Source of the DNA: an uncultured Sediminibacterium sp.
GTDB taxonomy: Bacteria; Bacteroidota; Bacteroidia; Chitinophagales; Chitinophagaceae
Assembly (NCBI RefSeq): GCF_946481145.1
Contig: NZ_CAMLMJ010000006.1
Coordinates: 1-64,000 of the forward strand
Length of the DNA stretch: 64,000 nt
Direction of reading: 5' to 3'
Shown piece by piece: positions 43,030-52,438 of the stretch. The translations under genes and the position numbers were made by a program. Below the pieces are notes generated by a model that saw nothing but the letters and a program-made list of their open reading frames with translations, did no database searches and was not told where the DNA came from. Position 1 is the first letter of the stretch, and each line of letters begins with the position of its first letter.

Positions 43030-45951
43030 TTAATTGCAAAATGACCTGTCTTTGTATCCTGTTTTTTCCAGCCAATTAACTTCCAGACTGAATACTCCGA
43101 AGTCTTCTACTACTCGCCCTTTAAGTATGTAGAAACCACTTGTGTGGAGTGGGTAGCGTTTTGCGGTGGTGGGGAAGTGGACGGTGTCGATCCAGTCGAG
43201 GTTGCTGTCGACGAAGGTGCCAAAAAACATCTGGTCTGCGTTTTTGGTGATGACGTGTTTACGGGCGATGAAATAGGCCAGCATGGTGATTGTCTTACCC
43301 TTGTATTTGGGCATTTCTGCGGCAGGGGTGTAGTCTGCCGGATTGGCGTCTGCGAGGGCAAAGGGGTTGGTGGTGCAGAAGCCCATGATTTCCATCTGGT
43401 CATATAAATCATCCATCGGGTCGTCGTTTAGTTCGGGGAGCTCGAAATTCAGCGACAGGGGTTCATCGAACATGACCGGGCCATGTGTGACCGTGATTTT
43501 CTTTTGCAGGAAGTTGGCTTCCCAAAGCAGCGTCTTTTTGGACTTGCCGGTGAAGCGGAAGGCACCGATACGTATCAGGATATTCAATTGTTCCAGACCT
43601 GGCTGCAGGCGTTCGATGAAATCAGTCAGGCTTTTGTATTGTCCATTGATCTCTCGGTTCAGTGTAATTTCCTGAATGAGGCAGTCCTGTAATGACTTGA
43701 TATGAATGAAGCCGACATAGACTTTTCCATCAACGATGGATGTTAAGTGATCGCTATTGTTCACACAGGGCAGGTGAATATCGCCGCCATATTTTAAGAG
43801 TTCGAGAAAATACAATTCGCGGGAATAGAAGCCGCCGAAATTGTTAATCACTGCCACCATAAATTCCTGCGGGTAATAGGTCTTCAGGAACAGGCTCATG
43901 TAGGATTCAACGGCAAAAGAAGCAGAGTGGGCCTTATTGAAACTATAACCGGCGAAGGATTCCATTTGTCGCCAGACTTCGGCTACCTCTTCGGGATCGC
44001 GTCCAAGAGCAATGGCTGACTGAAAGAACTCCTGTTTTATCTCTCGGAACTTATTGTGGGAACGATACTTACCACTCATGGCTCGGCGAAGGATATCGGC
44101 TTTACCTAAAGAGAGTCCGCCGTAGTAGTGGGCGATCTTGATTACATCTTCCTGGAACACCATCACACCAAAGGTTTCGGAGAGATGCTCTTTGAATAGG
44201 GGATGGATGTATTCTACGAGCGCAGGGTTGTGGAATCTTTCGATATAGGCACGCATCATACCGGATTGTGCCACGCCGGGGCGAATGATAGAGGAGGCAG
44301 CGACCAGTGTTAAGTAATCATCACAGCGGAGTTTTTTTAAGAGCTGGCGCATGGCGGGGGACTCGATGTAAAAACAACCTATCGTATTTGCCTCCCGGAT
44401 CTGCTTTTTGATGTTTTCGTCGGTGAAAAATTTTTTGGTGTCATGTATGTCGATGTGTTTTCCGTGGTGCAATTGTATCAGTTCGAGGGTACTTCGGATA
44501 TGACCCAGGCCACGCTGGGAGAGGACGTCAAATTTATTCAAACCAATGTCTTCTGCCGTAAACATATCCATCAGTGCGGTTTGAAAACCTTTGGGTGGCA
44601 TGAAGAGGGATGTATATGAAGTGATTGGTTTATCTGAGATTAGTACACCACAGGGATGTAAAGATGGATTGTAGGGGAAGCCGCGCATCATTTCTCCGTA
44701 GCGGTTTATTTTACGGGTCGTGGTACAAACAGGCTCATAGTTGCGCTGAAAGGTTTTGATTTCTTCATCCGGCAGGCCGTAGACCTTTCCCAGCTGGCGA
44801 ATGATGGAGTCGGTTTTGAAAGTGGGGCATGATCCTAACAATGCCACATAGTTTTTGCCATAACGTTTGAAGAGATAGTCCATCACTTCATCACGATCTG
44901 TCCAGGAAAAGTCAATATCAAAATCCGGAGGTGAAGTGCGTTCGGGATTTAAGAAGCGCTCGAAATACAAGTTCAGTTCCATCGGGTCAACGTCTGTGAT
45001 GCCCAAACAATAAGCCACAATGGAATTGGCACCACTACCACGTCCTACATGGTAAAAACCCTGTTCATTGGCGAAGCGAACCATGTCGTGGTTGATCAGG
45101 AAGTAAGTGGTAAAGCCTAAATCATTGATGACTTTTAATTCATAATCCAGCCGGTCCAATGCTTTTTTGTTGCGCTTTCCATACCTGCGCAACAGGCCAG
45201 CTCGGGCCAGTTTGTCTAACAAGACACTATCATCTTCTTTCGAGCCGCCGAATACCTGTCTGGTTTTATCGGTTTCGAAATCCATATCGATGGAGCAGGC
45301 ATCGAGAAGTTTATATGTATTGGTCACAAGAGAAGGGTAGTTTTTACATTGTGCCAATAGGGTAGAGGGACTCACGAAACTGTCTTCGCGGTTACAGCAG
45401 GTAGCCGGATCGAGTTGTGAGAGTAAAATGTTCTGGTCGATGCTTCGCAGTAAACAATGCAGGTAGAAATGTTCTTTGTCCTGTACCACTACCGGTTGAT
45501 GGATCACATGATGTTCAGTAGGAGCGAAGTTGTACAAGGATTTTAGCTCATAGGGTTTGATTCCTATCCGTTCATTTGATTTTAATTGTGAAATGTCTTT
45601 TGATTCATAGGGATATATCACCAATACATCAGACGGTGCATGGGGATCATCAGGAAAATCTTCTTTATTAATCAAATGATGCGACAGAAATTCATTGATC
45701 CATTGCAGACCATTGTTATTTTTTGCAATCAGCAAGTATTTGTGTGAATGATTGTTTCTGATGTCGACACCTAAGACGGGTTTGATATTTGCTTGACGAC
45801 AAAGTTTTACAAACTCCCAGTGATCATAGGTGCAGTTGATATTGCATAGTGCGAGTGTAGTTGCACCCTGTTCTACTGCAGCCGCAACAAGCCCGGTAGT
45901 AGCGTAGGTGCCGAAGCAGAACGAATAATATGTCTTCGCGTCTAAATACAT
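43030..45951 (-). CDS. dnaE: DnaE-type DNA polymerase III alpha subunit, non-replicative (DnaE2/ImuC-like), copy 2
   Basis: 973 aa, collinear with copy 1 over its full length. Long stretches are identical in the polymerase core, and most differences lie in the first 250 residues and the last 100. It has the same altered PHP start (MYLDAKTYYSFCFGTYA), intact PDFDIDF and the same operator spacing. With dinB about 4.5 kb away on the same strand it forms the translesion pair; a four-gene block (39.3-42.8 kb) has probably been inserted between them. The two dnaE copies are direct repeats 30 kb apart, able to recombine. Confidence 0.9.
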   Translation of the reverse strand: MYLDAKTYYSFCFGTYATTGLVAAAVEQGATTLALCNINCTYDHWEFVKLCRQANIKPVLGVDIRNNHSHKYLLIAKNNNGLQWINEFLSHHLINKEDFPDDPHAPSDVLVIYPYESKDISQLKSNERIGIKPYELKSLYNFAPTEHHVIHQPVVVQDKEHFYLHCLLRSIDQNILLSQLDPATCCNREDSFVSPSTLLAQCKNYPSLVTNTYKLLDACSIDMDFETDKTRQVFGGSKEDDSVLLDKLARAGLLRRYGKRNKKALDRLDYELKVINDLGFTTYFLINHDMVRFANEQGFYHVGRGSGANSIVAYCLGITDVDPMELNLYFERFLNPERTSPPDFDIDFSWTDRDEVMDYLFKRYGKNYVALLGSCPTFKTDSIIRQLGKVYGLPDEEIKTFQRNYEPVCTTTRKINRYGEMMRGFPYNPSLHPCGVLISDKPITSYTSLFMPPKGFQTALMDMFTAEDIGLNKFDVLSQRGLGHIRSTLELIQLHHGKHIDIHDTKKFFTDENIKKQIREANTIGCFYIESPAMRQLLKKLRCDDYLTLVAASSIIRPGVAQSGMMRAYIERFHNPALVEYIHPLFKEHLSETFGVMVFQEDVIKIAHYYGGLSLGKADILRRAMSGKYRSHNKFREIKQEFFQSAIALGRDPEEVAEVWRQMESFAGYSFNKAHSASFAVESYMSLFLKTYYPQEFMVAVINNFGGFYSRELYFLELLKYGGDIHLPCVNNSDHLTSIVDGKVYVGFIHIKSLQDCLIQEITLNREINGQYKSLTDFIERLQPGLEQLNILIRIGAFRFTGKSKKTLLWEANFLQKKITVTHGPVMFDEPLSLNFELPELNDDPMDDLYDQMEIMGFCTTNPFALADANPADYTPAAEMPKYKGKTITMLAYFIARKHVITKNADQMFFGTFVDSNLDWIDTVHFPTTAKRYPLHTSGFYILKGRVVEDFGVFSLEVNWLEKTGYKDRSFCN

Positions 45952-45973
45952 TGATTACTAACCTTATGCGAGG

Positions 45974-46002
45974 CAGAAATACTAAAATATTTAGTATTTC
46001 TG
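45974..46002. promoter_or_regulatory. Operator palindrome of dnaE copy 2
   Basis: 13-base perfect arms around the core ACTAAA, ATA, TTTAGT. The core begins 30 bp before the dnaE ATG, exactly as at copy 1. It is the longest arm of the four sites. Confidence 0.75.
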
Positions 46003-46104
46003 ATAATTAAATTGCAATTAATTGAAAATCAATATTTTATACGCTTATATTCTCTTCTAGCCTGAAAAATTCGGAAGTTGATTTTGTAAATCATATTTAC
46101 CATT

Positions 46105-46935
46105 ATGCGTGAACTGTTTGTAATTAAAGCGAAATGGTGGTTGCCTGAAAATAGGGGCAAACAGGAAGAGTATGGCGAATTACATTATGAGCCAAACGGC
46201 AAATTATTGACCATATTGGAAGACAGCTTGTTTGGAACAAAAAATATTCATGAATCAGATCACAATGTCTCACTACCGCTTGTCTATGGCATTGACATTG
46301 ATATTAAATGTATCAGCCTTATAAATGTAATAGCATCGGAATTCGGCCTTACTGGATGGGTTACTATGGAACTAACCCCCGAATATTTACTGATTGGGAG
46401 AGGAAGTCATTTTGCCGTGGAAAATATGGGCGTGATGAACTTTAATTTTTGCCTCAATGGTTTCGGATCGTTTTTTCGTGGCTATGAGAACCGACTGGTA
46501 CCTGACCATTCAGCAGATGACAAATTGAGTTTTCATTATTCGCAGCCGAAAGCCATTTAGATTGTTGATGATGAAGAAAAAAATATTTGTCTCTATTTCT
46601 CATACAAGTATTCAGGACTGAATGAAATTGCTACTGGGTCTTTTACATTCAAGGAACATATTTATCTTACCATTAGCTGGAAGACAGCGAAACACCTGGC
46701 TGAGTTTCTGAAGCAATTGAAGTTCTATTCAGATTTTTTCCGTTTCTATTCGCAGGAAATACTTTCACTTGACCATGTGAACTCATATGTGCAGGGGGAA
46801 GAAAATGAGAAGCCTATTTTCCGTTTCATTTACAAACAACATTCTGGTTTTGTTGGCAAAACACTCAGCAGTTTTCACACCTTGTATTTTTACATGGAAA
46901 TTCAGGTTGATCTCAGCACAATTATGAAGAACTGG
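46105..46935 (+). pseudogene. ApeA-like (HEPN defence) gene, broken
   Basis: From ATG 46105 the protein starts like ApeA N-terminal domains (AKWWLPENRGKQEEYGELHY; LLTILEDSLFGT). A TAG at 46558-46560 interrupts the frame, which then stays open in phase (VDDEEKNICLYFSYKY; TISWKTAKHLAEFLKQ) up to about 46.93 kb, where it runs into an IS21 istA fragment. The C-terminal HEPN domain is gone. The exact fusion point is uncertain by a few tens of bases. Confidence 0.7.
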
Positions 46936-47331
46936 ATTGAACGAATCTTTCCACTGCGAGAAATAGTAATTGAACTGACTGTGACCGATACCATCGGGAT
47001 TAGTCTTTCGGTATTCTTCCCTTAGCATCAGGCGGGTCACACCCTTTCGTTTTAGTTCCTTGTCAAGCAACGGAAATAAACTGAAAAGGTTTTGGAGCTT
47101 TTCGTTTAAAGGACGGTCCTCGCGTTTGATAAAAAGATACTCCACGTCTTTATCGCTGAGCTGGCAGATTTCTTCTAACCTCATTTTACTGTTCTCAAAT
47201 TCTTTCAAATATTTTTTCAAGGTGTTGCGCGATATACCAAGTTGAGCCGCGATCTGAACTTTACTTCGACCCTGGTCATAGAGCCGCAAGAATTGTCTTA
47301 TTTTGATCATACTTATTGGATTGTTGGCCAT
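46925..47331 (-). mobile_element. IS21-family istA fragment
   Basis: From 47331 the minus strand encodes an IstA N-terminus: MIKIRQFLRLYDQGRSK with HTH LGISRNTLKKYL, then LNEKLQNLFSLFPLL and REEYRKTNPDGIGHSQFNYY. Only about the first 130 residues are IstA-like. After SQWKDSFNPVLH the frame becomes the complement of the broken ApeA-like gene. The catalytic core and istB are missing, so it is inactive. Confidence 0.75.
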
Positions 47332-47684
47332 CAGCTCTCGTGTATTCCGGAAACACTTGTCACTGATGGGATACTAAAGCAGTAAACCTTTCTTCGCTGC
47401 CAATGATCACTTTGGACTGGCAGGCTATGGTCAGTTTGAACCGGTGCGCCCTGGTCTCTTTGAGCCGACGTATCTGGTCAGATTTTATCGGATTTTGCAG
47501 AGGGTTGTCGCAGGTGTTTTATCGTCTATAAGTCCTATAATTTTTAGTTCTTAGAAAACCTGCAATTAAAGGGTAGTCAAGGACTTTTTCCTGTATTTAT
47601 TGCGACCGCTCGCGTCACACTGGGACTGTTGCAAAAAAAGTTTCCGTTTGGAAACTTTTAAAACTCAAAAACGATTTTCTGCTA
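47332..47684. other. Gene-free stretch, probable non-coding end of the IS21 remnant
   Basis: About 350 bp upstream of the istA start, containing dispersed short repeats as seen at IS21 ends. No gene is visible. A TG...CA terminus may lie near 47.63 kb, but I cannot define the boundary. Confidence 0.35.
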
Positions 47685-48050
47685 TTATTTTTTCTTTAGC
47701 TTGTTCAACGCGAAGTAATCATTTAAAACGATGATTTGTGATTTGGCTGCTTCCAAGTCTTTTTGTAAGACTTCTATTGTTTTATTCAGTTTGTCAAATA
47801 CTGGTTGTGTCACAAATTTCATCGCGCCGGCCTTATCCATGTTTGAAGGACGGTCTTCAAAAAAATCATAAATGGTAACTGTCAGAACTTTTCCAAGGTC
47901 GTACAGACGAGAAATATTAGGCTCAGTTTCACCTCTTTCGATCTTTGCATAGGCTCCTGAGGTGATTTCCAACGCATTTGCAACGTCTGCTTGTACAAAT
48001 CCCTATTCTTCACGAATTCTTCGGATGTGAGCGGCTATATCTTTAATCAT
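47685..48050 (-). pseudogene. XRE-family regulator with in-frame TAG
   Basis: From ATG 48050 the frame reads MIKDIAAHIRRIREE, then TAG (plus-strand 48003-48005), then GFVQADVANALEITSGAYAK, IERGETEPNISRLYDLGKVL and a coiled-coil tail to 47685. Q (CAG) is the expected residue at the stop. The HTH is complete except for this codon. The downstream part could restart only inside the HTH, so a functional product is unlikely. Confidence 0.75.
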
Positions 48051-48332
48051 GTCGTTTATTTTAGGAGAAAGTAGCTGCGTCTTGAAGAAAATGCCATGAT
48101 CTCCGCTGATTTCCCGCTAGTTTATTACTCATCCTTTATAAATCAATCATTCAATTTGGTCCGCGATTAGCATTAAATTGCTTCAAATCATCCGATCGTC
48201 AAATTATTTTCTTTTATATTCAAATGAAAATGAATGTATTAGGAATCAATTTAGGAAAAACGGTATTTTCCCCCTTGCAGACATCCCTCATTTGGTTTAT
48301 TTTGCTTATACGTACCAAAACTACTAGCAATA
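48051..48332. promoter_or_regulatory. Presumed promoter region of the 48.3-62.8 kb operon
   Basis: 282 bp without a gene, AT-rich, between a minus-strand pseudogene and the first gene of the long plus-strand run. It must contain the main promoter. I see no clear operator or terminator, and the ACTAAA-N3-TTTAGT site is absent. Confidence 0.35.
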
Positions 48333-48947
48333 ATGGGAATTAAAAACATTCTGCTTTATGTAGATAAAGAACTCTCCATTGCGATCGCTGCAAATATGGT
48401 TGGTGTCTTGAAAACTGTGTCACAAAATCAGAGTACCAAAATCGGAGCGAATTGGCTGATTAATATAGGGCACGATGAAGGTGACTCGACAGCAAACCAA
48501 TTTGACATCCGTGAGTTGTTACCAGAAGATTTGGTTTATCATTTTCATGAAAAGATCTCGAACAAGTTTGAGAAATTGAGTGATTTAATTCCAAATATGA
48601 CTGCTGGAAGTGATAAATCTTTTATACCTGGTTCCGTAGTATCTGTTTACGGTAAACTACTTTTCCCAAATTTTAAACTTCCGGCAGATCAATCCCCGTT
48701 CGAACAGTTTGATCCAAATTTAAAATCGATAATCTTTCATGGGGAAGAATGCATCGTAGGTGAAATAAAAAACGAAGACTACGGAATTCCTGTCTATTTC
48801 CCGGTTTCTTCAAAATATCAAATAGCATTTAGCCATAACCAGCCAGTTGAAATTACTGGTGTGCTACGGTGGACACCGCCCTATTCGCCAGGTGGGGGGC
48901 GATCTTTAAACCTTGCGTTAAGATGTGCAATTCTTTGGCTTCGCTAA
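48333..48947 (+). CDS. Uncharacterised protein, first gene of the large operon
   Basis: 204 aa, soluble, mixed alpha/beta. The start MGIKNILLYVDKELSIAIA and the ending VEITGVLRWTPPYSPGGGRSL loosely recall DUF6414-type proteins, but I cannot assign a family. It lies 10 bp ahead of the acetyltransferase gene, in the same transcript. Confidence 0.6.
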   Translation: MGIKNILLYVDKELSIAIAANMVGVLKTVSQNQSTKIGANWLINIGHDEGDSTANQFDIRELLPEDLVYHFHEKISNKFEKLSDLIPNMTAGSDKSFIPGSVVSVYGKLLFPNFKLPADQSPFEQFDPNLKSIIFHGEECIVGEIKNEDYGIPVYFPVSSKYQIAFSHNQPVEITGVLRWTPPYSPGGGRSLNLALRCAILWLR

Positions 48948-48957
48948 AACTAAAAAA

Positions 48958-49737
48958 ATGAAATACAAACCTTCAGAATTATTAGATGTTCATGCGGTGA
49001 TTCAATGCGGAACATACTTTTCAAATATTCTTGTTTTGGATACGGGCATGAAATATGCATATTCGGATTCCATAGAAGATTTTTACTGGAATTATGCGTA
49101 TAATCTCAAGGAGAGCTTGAGCACTGATGTAATTCTCGAAGTGTTGAAACAAGCGGCAAGTTCAAAAAAGCGGTATCCAGCGTTATATCTTACCAGTGAA
49201 CTGGATACTGATGAAATTATTCGGTGCTGCAAACCAAAGGAGATAGAAGAGGAAGTCTGGATGATTCTTGATAAAGCGCCTGCTCCAAAAAAAAGTGTTT
49301 TGCAGGTAGAAACGTTCGTCAATCGATTACCATCAGCAGAATTCCTCAGGGTGTTTTTAGATGCATACGGCGGTGGGCAACCTGATTCGCCAGGTTATCA
49401 CGGACTGCCGCCGGAGTATGTTGATGCCATTACCAACTCCAGCCCATTAAACAATGTTCAAATCATCCATTTCGAAGGTCGTTTTGAAAACGAGGTAGTT
49501 GCCATTGCGTCAATTTTCATGTATAAAGAATATTGCGGCCTGTATAACGTGGGAACATGCCATTCGTCGAGGCGAAAAGGTTTCGGCAGGGAAATTTCAA
49601 AACAAGCTGTAGATTATGCATTCAAAGAAGGAGCAGAAATGATTTTTCTTCAAACGAAAGCTAATAGTGAGGTCGAAACGATGTACAAGCAGTTGGGTTT
49701 TGAAACGAAATTTACCGGCATGTTTTTAAAATTTTAA
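48958..49737 (+). CDS. GNAT-fold acetyltransferase with unassigned N-terminal domain
   Basis: 259 aa from ATG 48958. The open frame from 48925 overlaps the previous gene and is less likely. The last 90 residues are GNAT: VAIASIFMYKEYCGLYNVGT, then the acetyl-CoA loop SSRRKGFGREIS, then MYKQLGFETKF. The first 150 residues have no recognised fold. The substrate is unknown; genes around it suggest a small molecule or peptide. Confidence 0.78.
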   Translation: MKYKPSELLDVHAVIQCGTYFSNILVLDTGMKYAYSDSIEDFYWNYAYNLKESLSTDVILEVLKQAASSKKRYPALYLTSELDTDEIIRCCKPKEIEEEVWMILDKAPAPKKSVLQVETFVNRLPSAEFLRVFLDAYGGGQPDSPGYHGLPPEYVDAITNSSPLNNVQIIHFEGRFENEVVAIASIFMYKEYCGLYNVGTCHSSRRKGFGREISKQAVDYAFKEGAEMIFLQTKANSEVETMYKQLGFETKFTGMFLKF

Positions 49738-49738
49738 A

Positions 49739-50302
49739 ATGGCAAAGCATAAAAGTTCATTTACAGCATTGCCATCTCAAATTGAATGGGCGCTTCCAAT
49801 GATGATAGCATACATTACGTATGTTTCTTATCATAAAACCGGGATTGTTTTAGTGGCTTGTGTTTTGACATTTGCAATAATGTTAAATGGATGGATTTCA
49901 TCTAAAGCTACCTGTCAGTTATATTCTGATACTTTATTAGCTGTGGATGTATTCGTACTGTGTATGTATTTGGCAATGACTTTTTCTTTACATGATTCGA
50001 CAGATTTTATCGAACCAAAATACTGGCTATGTTCAAGCTTTGTTTGTCTTGGATATGCAATTTGGGATATTGTAATCAAGCGGCTCGTTTCAGTAGAGAT
50101 GTGGCGAAAGTATTTCCGTCCTTACGCTATATATATGAGCCTTTGTTTTTTGTTTCATTTTTTTATTTATCTGAATTCATTTCTTAAATACGTTGACGAA
50201 ATACTCTCAGAGACAGTAGGAATTATTTTTTGGGTGTTGACATTAGCAAAATGGCATTATGACAAATTCAAAATGACGGAATATGAGAACTCCGGTAAAT
50301 GA
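49739..50302 (+). CDS. Small polytopic membrane protein
   Basis: 187 aa with about five to six membrane helices, starting 2 bp after the acetyltransferase stop and overlapping the radical SAM gene by 20 bp. No family recognised. Tight packing suggests that it works with the tailoring enzymes, for example as an anchor, exporter part or immunity protein; this is inference. Confidence 0.65.
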   Translation: MAKHKSSFTALPSQIEWALPMMIAYITYVSYHKTGIVLVACVLTFAIMLNGWISSKATCQLYSDTLLAVDVFVLCMYLAMTFSLHDSTDFIEPKYWLCSSFVCLGYAIWDIVIKRLVSVEMWRKYFRPYAIYMSLCFLFHFFIYLNSFLKYVDEILSETVGIIFWVLTLAKWHYDKFKMTEYENSGK

Positions 50303-51269
50303 AAAGAATATCCAATCTATAAAAAAAGCGTATGACCAAAAAAAGGCCGTTGGTGATTTTGCACCCTCTGTCTTTGTACTTGAACCAATAAGCTTTTGTA
50401 ATCTATCGTGTGTTATGTGTCCAAATTCGTCCTTGAATGAGGATAAGTTAGGGGCAATGGATCATGAAACTTTTGATCGGCTACTTGATAAAATATCACC
50501 GTTTGCAGAGCTGACGATGTTGTATTTCATGGGAGAACCATTACAGCATCCGGAGATCGGCGATTTTTTAAAATTGGCAAGAAAAAAGTTAAATGGAAGG
50601 TTGATTGTCAGTACAAATTGCATGCTTCTCACTGATGAGTTAGCTAAGCTCATTATCGACCTGTCTATAGATGTCGTTATTTGTTGCCTTGATCATTGGT
50701 CTAAAGAGCGATATGAGAAAATAAGGATCGGAGGAAACTTTGAAACAGTGATTCATAATATCGAAAACTTATTGTCGATAAAATCTAAACAAGAGAGAAG
50801 CGAGACGAACGTTATTGTTAAATCGTTGGACTTTGGTTTTGAGGAAAATGAAAGAGAAGAATATGAAAGTTACTGGTCTTCGCGTGGGGGCATCCCCTTG
50901 ATTGGGTGGGTGGACTCTTGGGCGGGTCAGATGCCAGGCCTTAGAAAGCTAAATTTTGAACCGCAGCCATACGCCGACCTCGATCGGTCGGAATGCGCCG
51001 ACTTATGGTTTAAGATGGTAATTAATTGGAAAGCCGAGGTCGTGTTATGTTGCCATAATTATGACTACTCGATCCAATTGGGTAGTCTATTACAAACTGA
51101 TCCACAAACTTTGTGGCAAAATGATGTCATCACTGATTTTCGCCGGAAACATTTGGAGGCGAAGTTTGACTGTAATCCATTGTGTAAAAATTGCTCTGAA
51201 TGGGGTACGCTAAAAGAGCTTGATACCTATGTTAATTTGGAGCGTAACAACTTAAAACTGGTCTTTTAG
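50283..51269 (+). CDS. Radical SAM enzyme with SPASM-type C-terminus
   Basis: 328 aa. The [4Fe-4S] cluster motif CNLSCVMC is at about residue 39-46, followed by MGEPLQHPEI and the barrel. The C-terminal part has auxiliary-cluster cysteines (SECADLW; VLCCHNY; CNPLCKNCSEWG) typical of SPASM proteins. SPASM enzymes modify peptides, proteins or small substrates. No precursor-peptide gene is evident nearby, so the substrate may be a metabolite or one of the operon's proteins. Confidence 0.88.
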   Translation: MRTPVNEKNIQSIKKAYDQKKAVGDFAPSVFVLEPISFCNLSCVMCPNSSLNEDKLGAMDHETFDRLLDKISPFAELTMLYFMGEPLQHPEIGDFLKLARKKLNGRLIVSTNCMLLTDELAKLIIDLSIDVVICCLDHWSKERYEKIRIGGNFETVIHNIENLLSIKSKQERSETNVIVKSLDFGFEENEREEYESYWSSRGGIPLIGWVDSWAGQMPGLRKLNFEPQPYADLDRSECADLWFKMVINWKAEVVLCCHNYDYSIQLGSLLQTDPQTLWQNDVITDFRRKHLEAKFDCNPLCKNCSEWGTLKELDTYVNLERNNLKLVF

Positions 51270-51272
51270 CCG

Positions 51273-51713
51273 ATGGACTTTCGTGTACTTGATATTAGTG
51301 ATATCGATGCGTTACTGGCGCTGGGCATTGATCAAATCGAGTTTTCTTGTGGTGACCGTAGTAATTTCTGGCAAAAAGATGAGCTCGAGCGGTGGTTGAA
51401 TAGTTCAACAAATTTCTGCACCGGGATTTTCTTTGGCAGTAAGTTGATAGGTTACTGCCTGACACACATAAATATCGAAATTAGTAAAGTCATGTTGGAG
51501 AATATATACGTTGCGCCAGAACATAGAAGAAAAGGTGTTGCATCAATGCTTTTGAGCAACACCATGAAGCAGTATCAGTCAAGGTGGCCCGACAGTTTTT
51601 CCCGGCTAAGATTTGTCGCATTGTCCCTTGAACAAAATATTGAAAGTATAAAACTGTTTGGAAAATGTGGATTTAAAATTGGTAAAACAATGGTGTGGCT
51701 GCAAAAAGATTAG
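51273..51713 (+). CDS. GNAT family N-acetyltransferase
   Basis: 146 aa, a complete GNAT domain: LENIYVAPEHRRKGVASMLL holds the acetyl-CoA-binding R-x-x-G-x-A loop, and SIKLFGKCGFKIGK is the C-terminal motif. It is the second acetyltransferase of the operon, 3 bp after the radical SAM gene. Confidence 0.85.
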   Translation: MDFRVLDISDIDALLALGIDQIEFSCGDRSNFWQKDELERWLNSSTNFCTGIFFGSKLIGYCLTHINIEISKVMLENIYVAPEHRRKGVASMLLSNTMKQYQSRWPDSFSRLRFVALSLEQNIESIKLFGKCGFKIGKTMVWLQKD

Positions 51714-51716
51714 AAG

Positions 51717-52436
51717 ATGAGACATTATGTAAAACATAAGGCTGAATGGATGCGATCATCCGATGTTGTTCGGAAGCAGTTCGCCATTTCGTTTTGGTCA
51801 AGGGTGACATTGCCATTTGTTTCCTACAAAGAGAATGCGGCAAAGGATTTCTTTCGCGAAATTTACAATGGAAAGACTGACCCCTATCTATTTGATGGAA
51901 AATCTCAACAATACCTGCATCAAGTATTAAATGTTGTCGAATTAAATGCGCTAAATAGGCTTCGCGTTATTGACATTGGATCCGGCAATGGAGTGCTTTA
52001 TCATTGGCTTGTTCAAAACTGCGTTAAATTACAAAGCTACTTAGGTATCGATTTTGCACATAGGTCTGAATCTATCGATTCTGTCGCTCAAATTTTGAAT
52101 GCGGACGTGATTAACCTAGGAAGTAGGGATTTACACAATGCTGACATTTGTGTTCTTGTGAATTGTGCATGTTATCTGGATTCAGATAGGTTGAATCATC
52201 TTTTAAGTAACTTACCTGTAGGTTGCCAAATCATAATTATAGACCCAATTCCAGGGCTTTTTTGGGATGCGCATTTTGATGGGGTTAAATTATTCTATCG
52301 GTCTTACAAAAAAATGTCGGACTTACTTTATAGAAATGATTTTATTATAGAACGCAAATCAGTAGATTTTCATATAAAATTTCTTTCTTTTTATTTTAAT
52401 CCATTAAGTTATTGTTTGCGGGCAACAAAAACGTAA
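51717..52436 (+). CDS. Class I SAM-dependent methyltransferase
   Basis: 239 aa. Rossmann motif I LRVIDIGSGNGVLYHWL (about residue 80-96), then a motif II acidic strand LGIDFAHRS and motif IV-like DICVLVNCACYL. The substrate is not predictable. It is translationally close to the GNAT (3 bp) and to the DUF3883 gene (2 bp). Confidence 0.8.
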   Translation: MRHYVKHKAEWMRSSDVVRKQFAISFWSRVTLPFVSYKENAAKDFFREIYNGKTDPYLFDGKSQQYLHQVLNVVELNALNRLRVIDIGSGNGVLYHWLVQNCVKLQSYLGIDFAHRSESIDSVAQILNADVINLGSRDLHNADICVLVNCACYLDSDRLNHLLSNLPVGCQIIIIDPIPGLFWDAHFDGVKLFYRSYKKMSDLLYRNDFIIERKSVDFHIKFLSFYFNPLSYCLRATKT

Positions 52437-52438
52437 GT

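Noticed and set aside
46717..47025. 102-codon frame as a separate gene
   Set aside because: It is in phase with the upstream ApeA-like gene beyond its TAG and then enters antisense istA. It is part of a pseudogene fusion.
46558..48005. TAG recoding as glutamine, suggested by two in-frame TAGs
   Set aside because: Intact genes in the window end normally with TAG (for example the response regulator at 2766), so recoding is very unlikely.
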